Shown: piece after piece, positions 15,842 through 21,197 of the stretch | Layout of the letters: the number at the start of each line of letters is the position of its first letter | Numbering within the stretch: the first letter of the stretch is position 1 | From: Methylococcaceae bacterium UBA4132 | Lineage (GTDB): Bacteria; Pseudomonadota; Gammaproteobacteria; Methylococcales; Methylomonadaceae | Direction: 5' to 3' | DNA: 21,197 nucleotides | Assembly (NCBI GenBank): GCA_002380945.1 | Contig: DFWO01000165.1 | Coordinates: forward strand, 1-21,197 | The notes under the pieces: generated by a model | The model's input: only the letters and a program-made list of their open reading frames with translations | Told to the model about the DNA's origin: nothing | Databases searched by the model: none | Translations under genes and position numbers: made by a program

Positions 15842-16455
15842 ATATAAATATTCTGGTAAAGTTTATCTTCCTGCCATTTCGCAGGATTATTAATAATATA
15901 ATTGGCAATAGTATTATGCGATTCTTCATTACGAATAATATGTTCATAATAATTACGCTGCCACAATTTGCCGTTAAAGCGTTGCCAATTTAATTGTTTA
16001 ACCCCACGAATATATTCGTTGGTGGTCATAGTTTTAAACCATTGCACAACGGTATGTAGGGGCGAACCTGTGTGTTCGCCCTCTATGTGTTCGCCCGTTT
16101 GTTTGGAGCAGACACGCAGGTAACGCATTCCATTATTGATAATAATGGCGTGAAAATGATTGGGCATAACAATATATTCACCTAATTCAATATCTGGAAA
16201 TTTATTGGGTAATTCTAAATACCATTGGGCAATCATTTTCCCTGCATCATTTAAAATCATTTCGGGTTGATAAGGGCAGACACATAGTTCAGGGCAGACA
16301 CATAGGTCTGCCCCTACGGGGGATTCGGTTATTTTTCCAAATAGACATAATCTATCTTGCACCGCAATGGTAATAAAATATAAACCAGCCTGTGAATAAT
16401 CATAACCTTTTAGGCGGATGCTTTTGCGGTGATGAATTTTTGGATTATATGTCAT
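15838..16455 (-). CDS. REP-associated tyrosine transposase (RAYT, Y1/HUH family)
   Basis: This 205-residue single-strand transposase-like protein of the IS200-related RAYT group has the HUH metal motif H100-F-H102 in VMPNHFHAI. The C-terminal catalytic helix is marked by LWQRNYYEHIIRNEE, with candidate nucleophiles Y169/Y170 and Y186 in IANYIINNPAKW. The N-terminus (RLKGYDYSQAGLYFITIAVQDR) is typical of these proteins. RAYTs recognise GTAG-footed hairpins, and the gene is surrounded by and contains them. Residues 47-61 and 112-134 are encoded by REP copies inserted in frame, the second between the HUH motif and QWFKTMTTNEYIRG. The stop codon also lies in a REP. No Shine-Dalgarno is seen. It may still be active, since the catalytic motifs are intact, or be a domesticated remnant. 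Confidence 0.92.
   Translation of the reverse strand: MTYNPKIHHRKSIRLKGYDYSQAGLYFITIAVQDRLCLFGKITESPVGADLCVCPELCVCPYQPEMILNDAGKMIAQWYLELPNKFPDIELGEYIVMPNHFHAIIINNGMRYLRVCSKQTGEHIEGEHTGSPLHTVVQWFKTMTTNEYIRGVKQLNWQRFNGKLWQRNYYEHIIRNEESHNTIANYIINNPAKWQEDKLYQNIYM
16056..16082 (+). repeat. REP hairpin C (subtype 1), inside the RAYT gene
   Basis: GTAGGGGCGAAC, loop CTGTGT, GTTCGCCC: full copy. On the gene's strand it reads GEHTGSPL in frame. Confidence 0.85.
16083..16096 (+). repeat. Partial REP D (subtype 1, loop and 3' arm only)
   Basis: CTATGTGTTCGCCC follows element C directly, repeating its loop and right arm without the GTAG foot and left arm. Confidence 0.7.
16106..16121 (-). repeat. Partial REP E (subtype 2, loop and 3' arm only)
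   Basis: On the minus strand ACCTGCGTGTCTGCTC corresponds to the end of the left arm, the loop and the right arm of subtype 2; the GTAG foot is missing. It faces partial copy D at 9 bases. Confidence 0.65.
16273..16287 (-). repeat. Partial REP F1 (subtype 2), inside the RAYT gene
   Basis: On the minus strand CTATGTGTCTGCCCT, the loop and right arm only, encodes residues 57-61 (LCVCP). It lies three bases from full copy F2, a tandem partial duplication like C/D. Confidence 0.7.
16291..16317 (-). repeat. REP hairpin F2 (subtype 2), inside the RAYT gene
   Basis: This full copy has the GTAG foot and GGGCAGAC/GTCTGCCC stem on the minus strand. Its 27 bases encode RAYT residues 47-55 (VGADLCVCP), starting exactly on a codon boundary. 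Confidence 0.85.
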
Positions 16456-16494
16456 GGTGTTATATTTTTTGTATATGTTAATTATGTTAATCCC

Positions 16495-16521
16495 GTAGGG
16501 GCGAACCTATGTGTTCGCCCT
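16495..16521 (+). repeat. REP hairpin G (subtype 1)
   Basis: This full copy, GTAGGGGCGAAC, CTATGT, GTTCGCCC, lies 40 bases upstream of the RAYT start codon. It is paired in inverted orientation with element H. Confidence 0.85.
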
Positions 16522-16582
16522 TTTGGGTAAACACACAATTCGGCATACCCATAAAAGAGCAATCAAAAGGGCAACCATAAAA

Positions 16583-16608
16583 GAGCAGACACATAGGTCT
16601 GCCCCCAC
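16583..16608 (-). repeat. REP hairpin H (subtype 2, GTGG foot)
   Basis: On the minus strand GTGGGGGCAGAC, CTATGT, GTCTGCTC. The foot is GTGG instead of GTAG, the only full copy with a changed foot. Confidence 0.8.
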
Positions 16609-16639
16609 GGTAATACACGAAATGATGTTGATGTTAATG

Positions 16640-16666
16640 GTAGGGGCAGACCTGTGTGTCTGCCCT
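16640..16666 (+). repeat. REP hairpin I (subtype 2, plus orientation)
   Basis: This full copy, GTAGGGGCAGAC, CTGTGT, GTCTGCCC, is the outermost element on the hsdS side and the only subtype-2 copy in plus orientation. Confidence 0.85.
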
Positions 16667-16671
16667 ATTTG

Positions 16672-16706
16672 TTCCATGAATTTCATGGTTTAGTTTGTTA
16701 TTGTTG
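16672..16706. repeat. Flanking direct repeat, copy at the hsdS end
   Basis: It matches 15735-15769 at 28 of 35 positions. On the minus strand it contains the last codons of hsdS, its TAA, and then ATGAAATTC, the same nine bases with which hsdR begins. It looks like a relic of the original hsdS-hsdR junction. Confidence 0.6.
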
Positions 16707-17526
16707 CGAGTTTTGATAATAAAAGATTTTTAATTCTTTCAAGTAAATACAATTCTTTTCTTATTGAATCAGTATTTTTAAATAATACAATAGCCAATTT
16801 TTCAAACTTTAAAATTATATCGTTTTCAGGAATGTATATTTTAATTTCATTTAAAATATTTTGTGTAATAAGTGGCTGACCAGTTCCTTCACTCATTTCA
16901 TTTAAGTTTAAATTTTTTAATATATAAAAACAAAACATATTAAAATTTTTTTTAGATTTAGCAGAAATTGCATTATCACTTACCCAAAACTTTTCTAATA
17001 TTCTATATAAACTTCCACAATATGCCCCTACACGCCCTATTGCAATGGAATTTTCCTCGTTAGACTCGCCTATGTACTCAATAATTCCATTTCCACCATA
17101 AACAGGGATATTACCTTTTGAATTTGGTTTCGTTTTTCCATTTTTAAAGCTTATTATTTCTTGAAGTTTTCCAATGCTCCATCCTTTTGGAATATCGCCT
17201 AATTCACTTTCTATCATTACACCGCCGTTTGATTTATACGGCTTGCCATTTTCATCAGGAAACTCAAAATCCACAAACCACTGTTTATAAATCGCCTGTG
17301 CGGTTTCTTCTAGCTTTTCAATCAAGCGGTTATTCAGATTTATTCTATCGACAATCACATGATATTCTTTGACAATTTCCCTTTGTTTCTCGATAGATGG
17401 CACGGGTAGCGTGGTGTCACAAAGTTCGTCCCAATCAAAACCGCCACGAATAGCACTATCGCATTTAAAAACCGCATATCTATCAAATTCAGGTCTGCGA
17501 AACCACATCATTAAATATTCTGGCAA
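16690..17526 (-). CDS. HsdS C-terminal fragment (from TTG)
   Basis: This 278-residue fragment could be restarted at TTG (17524-17526), three bases after the internal TAA. It contains the end of TRD1, the central spacer helix, TRD2 and the final helix. Reinitiation this close to the stop is conceivable, but there is no ribosome binding site of its own. Confidence 0.6.
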   Translation of the reverse strand: MPEYLMMWFRRPEFDRYAVFKCDSAIRGGFDWDELCDTTLPVPSIEKQREIVKEYHVIVDRINLNNRLIEKLEETAQAIYKQWFVDFEFPDENGKPYKSNGGVMIESELGDIPKGWSIGKLQEIISFKNGKTKPNSKGNIPVYGGNGIIEYIGESNEENSIAIGRVGAYCGSLYRILEKFWVSDNAISAKSKKNFNMFCFYILKNLNLNEMSEGTGQPLITQNILNEIKIYIPENDIILKFEKLAIVLFKNTDSIRKELYLLERIKNLLLSKLATITN

Positions 17527-17529
17527 TAA

Positions 17530-17826
17530 TTAATTTGTATTCTTAACTTCAAAAACCGAATAAGCAGGTGATACTAAAATAGGCTCATCATCGGTTTTTA
17601 AAACAACTGGCAATTTATACACTCGAATAACAGACATAAAATCACAAGCAAACTGCCATTTGCTCATTACTTTATAAACAGACATATCCGTGCCAACAAT
17701 ATTTGAAGTAGATTCTCTAAATTCTTTAGTCATGCTTAGACCTAACAATTTATCTACTTTCAAATCAGTATTTCTATTTTCAATCTTATGAATATAATCG
17801 CCTAACCGTTTATAATGTGATTTCAT
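17530..17826 (-). CDS. HsdS N-terminal fragment ending at the internal TAA
   Basis: This 98-residue fragment is most of TRD1 (LLGLSMTKEFRESTSNIVGTDMSVYKVMSKWQFA...PAYSVFEV). The break falls within TRD1, not between the two TRDs, so this is not one of the known half-size S proteins that dimerise. Confidence 0.75.
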   Translation of the reverse strand: MKSHYKRLGDYIHKIENRNTDLKVDKLLGLSMTKEFRESTSNIVGTDMSVYKVMSKWQFACDFMSVIRVYKLPVVLKTDDEPILVSPAYSVFEVKNTN

Positions 17827-19384
17827 AATTCAATTCTTTAAAAACAGTGAGTAAATCCATTTTTGATTGTTCTTCGGCTTTCAATAATTCGGTAAACTCT
17901 TGTTGCAAAACCGCCATTTTTTCATCAAAGTCGATATTTTCATCTCGATTCACAAATTCAATATATTTGCTCGGCACTAAAGAAAAATCTTTTTTCTCCA
18001 CTTCTTCAAAAGTCGCACTGTAACAAAATTCGGCAATATCCTGATAAGTGTTTTCGTGGTTGCTTTGTTGCCAATAATGATAAGTTTCGCTGATTTTCTG
18101 AATATCACCCTCAGAAAACTGCATATACTTCTTTTCAAACGGTATGCCCATTTGCCTTAAATCCATAAACAAGATTTCTTTTTCACGGTTTCGATATTTT
18201 TTTAACTTGCCGTTTAATTCAAGGGTTCGGGCTTTTTTGTTTTTATTTAAAATCCACAAAGTCACGCTTATATCAGTGGTATAAAATAAATTTCTAGGCA
18301 ATACCAAAATCGCCTCGACTACATCATTTTCAATCAATTTTCTACGGATTTTATATTCATCGCCACCACCACTTAATGCCCCGTTTGCCAATAAAAAGCC
18401 CGCTACGCCATTTTCAGACAGTTTGGAAACGATATTCAAAATCCACGCATAATTGGCGTTGCCTGTTGGCGGTACTTCGTACCCGTCCCAACGTGGGTCG
18501 TCTTTCAGCTCATTTTCCGCTCGCCACTGCTTTTGATTAAAAGGTGGATTTGCCATAATAAAATCGGCTTTCAGGTCTTTGTGCTGGTCTTTGAAAAAAG
18601 TGTTTTCCGCCATATCGCCCAAATTGGCTGAAATTCCCCGTATCGCCAGATTCATTTTCGCCAGTTTGTAAGTAGTGGCGGTGTATTCCTGCCCGTAGAT
18701 AGAAATATCTTTAGTGTTGCCATGATGCGCTGATATGAATTTGACCGATTGCACAAACATACCGCCCGAACCACAAGCAGGGTCGTAAATTTTGCCTTTA
18801 TACGGCTCTAACATTTCTGCAATCAGATTGACGATGCTTTTAGGCGTGTAAAATTCGCCTTTGCCCTTACCTTCGGCTAACGCAAATTTGCTTAAAAAGT
18901 ATTCATAGACTCTGCCGACAATATCCTGCTGTTTGTCCTGCAAGGTGTTGATGTTGTTGATGGTATCTAGTAATGAAGCGAGTTTGCTTATATCCAGATT
19001 CAGGCGGGAATAATAATTATCAGGCAACGCGCCTTTTAATGCGGGGTTGTTCTTCTCAACGGTAAATAATGCCGTGTCTATTTTCAGGGCAATATCTTCT
19101 TGTTTGGCGTGGTCTATCAAATAGCTCCAGCGTGATATTTCAGGCAAATAGAAAACATTTTTTGCGGTGTAAAACTCCACCATATCCGTATATTTTTCTT
19201 TGCCTTCGGCAATCAATTCTTGCCTCCGCTCTTCAAATTTATCACTGGCAAACTTTAAAAAGATAAGCCCTAACACAACATGCTTATATTCGGATGATTC
19301 CACAGAACCGCGTAATTTATTGGCTGAATCCCATAGGGTTTCTTCAATGCTGATTTGCTTTTTGGGTTTGGGTACTCGTGCCAT
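17810..19384 (-). CDS. hsdM: Type I restriction-modification DNA methyltransferase subunit M
   Basis: HsdM, with HsdS, methylates adenine in the bipartite target. The 524 residues are full length. It has an N-terminal helical domain (ISIEETLWDSANKLRGSVESSEYKHVVLGLIFLKFASDKF), SAM-binding motif I DPACGSGGM (201-209) and catalytic motif IV NPPF (279-282), characteristic of N6-adenine methyltransferases. The C-terminal part (EILFMDLRQMG, then charged helices) contacts S. No interruption is seen. The ATG at 19384 has AAAGGA seven bases upstream. First gene of the hsd set; hsdS starts inside its last codons. It is divergent from prfC across a 133-base gap. Confidence 0.95.
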   Translation of the reverse strand: MARVPKPKKQISIEETLWDSANKLRGSVESSEYKHVVLGLIFLKFASDKFEERRQELIAEGKEKYTDMVEFYTAKNVFYLPEISRWSYLIDHAKQEDIALKIDTALFTVEKNNPALKGALPDNYYSRLNLDISKLASLLDTINNINTLQDKQQDIVGRVYEYFLSKFALAEGKGKGEFYTPKSIVNLIAEMLEPYKGKIYDPACGSGGMFVQSVKFISAHHGNTKDISIYGQEYTATTYKLAKMNLAIRGISANLGDMAENTFFKDQHKDLKADFIMANPPFNQKQWRAENELKDDPRWDGYEVPPTGNANYAWILNIVSKLSENGVAGFLLANGALSGGGDEYKIRRKLIENDVVEAILVLPRNLFYTTDISVTLWILNKNKKARTLELNGKLKKYRNREKEILFMDLRQMGIPFEKKYMQFSEGDIQKISETYHYWQQSNHENTYQDIAEFCYSATFEEVEKKDFSLVPSKYIEFVNRDENIDFDEKMAVLQQEFTELLKAEEQSKMDLLTVFKELNYEITL

Positions 19385-19480
19385 GTTTTCCTTTGTTAAA
19401 TCGGTCTAAGTGTTGCACTCATGTTACCAAAGAACCTAGACGTTCATCGGCAAAATATAAAGTTGCAGGACATAATCCGT

Positions 19481-19486
19481 TATAAT
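19481..19486 (+). promoter_or_regulatory. Candidate -10 box for prfC
   Basis: A perfect TATAAT lies 31 bases upstream of the prfC ATG. No -35 box stands at the usual distance; TTGCAG (19463-19468) is only 12 bases away. Pattern only. Confidence 0.3.
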
Positions 19487-19517
19487 TCCTTATTTTTATT
19501 CATTGATACACAACACC

Positions 19518-21098
19518 ATGTCCGAATCGCTTTCAGAATTACAACGCCGCCGCACTTTTGCAATCATCTCTCACCCTGACGCGGGTAAAACCACCATCAC
19601 CGAAAAACTGTTATTGTTTGGCGGTGCAATTCAATTAGCAGGTTCTGTCAAAGGACGCAAAGCCGCGCGTCATGCCACCTCTGACTGGATGGAAATGGAA
19701 AAAGAGCGCGGTATTTCGGTGACTACCTCTGTGATGCAGTTTGAACATAAAGGCTGCGTATTAAATCTGCTTGATACACCCGGTCATGAAGACTTTTCCG
19801 AAGATACTTACCGCACCTTGACCGCTGTTGATTCAGCGTTAATGGTGATAGACGTTGCCAAAGGTGTTGAAGAACGTACCATTAATTTAATGGAAGTGTG
19901 CCGCTTGCGTGATACGCCGATTCTCACCTTTATCAACAAATTAGACCGCGAAGGACGCGAGCCGATTGAATTATTAGATGAAGTGGAAAGCGTATTAAAA
20001 ATTAATTGTGCGCCGATGACGTGGCCTATCGGTATGGGTAAACGCTTTAAAGGTGTTTATCATCTATATAAAGATGAAATTCATTTATTCAGCGCACAAC
20101 ATGGCGGCAAAATCGCTGAAGCTACGGTCATTAAAGGTTTGGGTAATCCACAGCTCGACACCTTGCTAGGTTATCAAGCCGAAGAATTGCGTGATGAAAT
20201 TGATTTAGTCAAAGGCGCGAGTCATGAGTTTGATTTGCAGGATTATTTAGCGGGTGAATTAACGCCTGTCTTTTTTGGTTCAGCGATTAATAACTTTGGT
20301 ATTTTAGAATTACTTGATGCCTTTGCTGAATACGCACCCGCACCCAGACCACGCGAAGCAGAACAACGCACCGTGTCACCCGAAGAAGAGAAATTTTCAG
20401 GTTTTGTATTTAAAGTGCAAGCCAATATGGACCCTGCTCACCGTGACCGTGTGGCATTTTTGCGTGTGTGTTCAGGTAAGTTTGATAAAGGCATGAAAAT
20501 TTACCATGTCCGTTTAGGTAAACAGGTTCAAGTATCCAATGCGATTACTTTTCAAGCTGACACCCGCAACGCGGTAGAAGAAGCTTACGCAGGCGATATT
20601 ATCGGCTTGCATAATCACGGCACGATTCAAGTCGGTGACACGTTCACGCAAGGCGAAACATTAAAATACGGCGGCATTCCGTATTTCGCGCCTGAACTAT
20701 TCCGTCGCGTGATTTTAAAAGACCCATTAAGAGCCAAAGCTCTGCAAAAAGGTTTGGTACAGCTTACCGAAGAAGGTGCGACACAGTTATTTCGCCCCTT
20801 AAAAAATAACGACCTAATTTTGGGCGCAGTCGGTGTGCTACAGTTTGATGTCACCGCGTTTCGGCTGAAAGGTGAATACAATGTGGAGTGTGTTTATGAT
20901 GCCATCGGTATTTCTACCGTGCGCTGGGTCAGTTCCGATAAGCCTGCAAAACTAGAAGAATTTAGACGCAAAGCTTTTGATAATCTTGCAGAAGACGGCG
21001 GCGGTTATTTAGTTTATTTGGCGACTAGCCGTGTGAATTTACAACTTACCGAAGAACGTTGGTCAGATATTAAATTCAGTGCTACGCGGGAATTATAA
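19518..21098 (+). CDS. prfC: Peptide chain release factor 3
   Basis: RF3 is the translational GTPase that recycles RF1/RF2 from the ribosome after peptide release. The 526-residue protein is full length and close to E. coli PrfC over its length. G1 is SHPDAGKTT (18-26), the G2 region is KERGISVTTSVMQF, G3 DTPGHED (86-92) and G4 NKLD; domain II/III blocks GFVFKVQANMDPAHRDRVAFLRV, GLHNHGTIQVGDTFTQGE and GAVGVLQFDV are present. I chose the ATG at 19518 (MSESLSELQRRRTFAIISHPD) rather than an in-frame TTG at 19503, because it matches the family start. The ribosome binding site is weak. Confidence 0.96.
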   Translation: MSESLSELQRRRTFAIISHPDAGKTTITEKLLLFGGAIQLAGSVKGRKAARHATSDWMEMEKERGISVTTSVMQFEHKGCVLNLLDTPGHEDFSEDTYRTLTAVDSALMVIDVAKGVEERTINLMEVCRLRDTPILTFINKLDREGREPIELLDEVESVLKINCAPMTWPIGMGKRFKGVYHLYKDEIHLFSAQHGGKIAEATVIKGLGNPQLDTLLGYQAEELRDEIDLVKGASHEFDLQDYLAGELTPVFFGSAINNFGILELLDAFAEYAPAPRPREAEQRTVSPEEEKFSGFVFKVQANMDPAHRDRVAFLRVCSGKFDKGMKIYHVRLGKQVQVSNAITFQADTRNAVEEAYAGDIIGLHNHGTIQVGDTFTQGETLKYGGIPYFAPELFRRVILKDPLRAKALQKGLVQLTEEGATQLFRPLKNNDLILGAVGVLQFDVTAFRLKGEYNVECVYDAIGISTVRWVSSDKPAKLEEFRRKAFDNLAEDGGGYLVYLATSRVNLQLTEERWSDIKFSATREL

Positions 21099-21197
21099 GT
21101 TAGCTGCTTTAACTAATTCCGCCACTAAATAACCTGTGATGTATCAACACTTATCAGGACAAAAAGTTAAGCGGTTTTTAGCTGCATTTCTTAATTG

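Larger units (their letters stand above)
16690..17826 (-). pseudogene. hsdS: Type I restriction specificity subunit S, interrupted by an in-frame TAA
   Basis: HsdS carries two target-recognition domains (TRDs) that choose the methylated/restricted sequence. Read through, this is a 378-codon gene: TRD1 (GDYIHKIENRNTDLKVDKLLGLSMTKEF...) and a conserved helical spacer (EKQREIVKEYHVIVDRINLNNRLIEKLEETAQAIYKQWFVDF). TRD2 (GDIPKGWSIGKLQEIISFKNGKTKP...) and a C-terminal helix follow. Codon 99 is TAA (17530-17532); the frame resumes directly as LLPEYLMMWFRRPEFDRYA, a standard HsdS continuation of VSPAYSVFEVKNTN, so one substitution (for example AAA to TAA) explains it. The start overlaps the end of hsdM by 17 bases. 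TRD2 is far more AT-rich than the spacer. Confidence 0.88.

Noticed and set aside
15769..16666. CRISPR-like array
   Set aside because: The repeats are hairpins in both orientations with irregular spacing, partly inside a gene; no cas genes are present.
16511..16693. Open frame on the plus strand with LCVCP-like peptides
   Set aside because: It is composed of REP repeats and the reverse of the hsdS end; no start signal or recognisable protein.
14271..17532. Alternative genetic code reading TAA/TAG as an amino acid
   Set aside because: Other genes in the window end properly at TAA and TAG at their expected lengths, so the two hsd stops are better explained as nonsense changes.
19385..19517. 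hsdM promoter in the divergent gap
   Set aside because: No minus-strand -35/-10 pair at acceptable spacing and quality could be found by eye.
21093..21197. Minus-strand frame with a helix-like end (YITGYLVAELVKAANL) next to prfC
   Set aside because: A TGA at 21144-21146 interrupts it and only about 100 bases are visible before the window ends; it could be a remnant gene end but cannot be supported.

Overview
The window looks like a chromosomal segment of a moderately AT-rich gammaproteobacterium. This is inferred from the gammaproteobacterial biotin gene order (comF divergent from bioB-bioF-x-bioH-bioC-bioD), the prfC type, and the abundance of small palindromic repeats with a RAYT gene. A filamentous sulfur bacterium or a relative (Thiotrichales-like) would fit, but that is a guess from gene style, not a placement.

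Layout. (1) 1-949: a long hairpin repeat and a minus-strand multi-pass membrane protein of the MC[FW]S-start type. (2) 950-6652: comF on the minus strand, then a tightly packed plus-strand biotin operon: bioB, bioF, an unrecognised 177-residue protein, bioH, bioC and bioD. From bioF to bioD every junction overlaps by 1-10 bases. (3) 6664-12590: minus-strand genes for an exported YbhB/PEBP-like protein, a beta-propeller protein resembling the GINT1 N-terminal domain, a class I PPK2 polyphosphate kinase and a large secreted protein of unknown function. Palindromic repeats lie at the 3' ends of two of these genes. (4) 12609-19384: a type I restriction-modification locus, hsdM-hsdS-(RAYT + REP repeats)-hsdR, all on the minus strand. 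(5) 19518-21098: prfC (RF3) on the plus strand.

Most interesting. hsdR and hsdS are each interrupted by one in-frame stop codon (TAG at 14271-14273, TAA at 17530-17532) with homology-like sequence continuing in the same frame on both sides; hsdM is intact. A roughly 0.9-kb module, one RAYT gene plus seven full and three partial REP hairpins, separates hsdS from hsdR. It is flanked by 35-base imperfect direct repeats that look like two copies of the ancestral hsdS-stop/hsdR-start junction. The REPs come in two subtypes whose stems differ by compensatory changes, are arranged mostly as inverted pairs, and have entered the RAYT coding sequence itself in frame. A related GTAG-footed palindrome lies in frame inside bioH, and another family brackets the GINT1-like gene. 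An unknown gene sits translationally coupled inside the biotin operon.

How the genes work together: BioC and BioH open and close the methyl-ester-masked pimeloyl-ACP route, BioF, BioD and BioB complete biotin (BioA is not in the window). The hsd genes would form a methyltransferase/restriction complex, but as read here only HsdM is whole.
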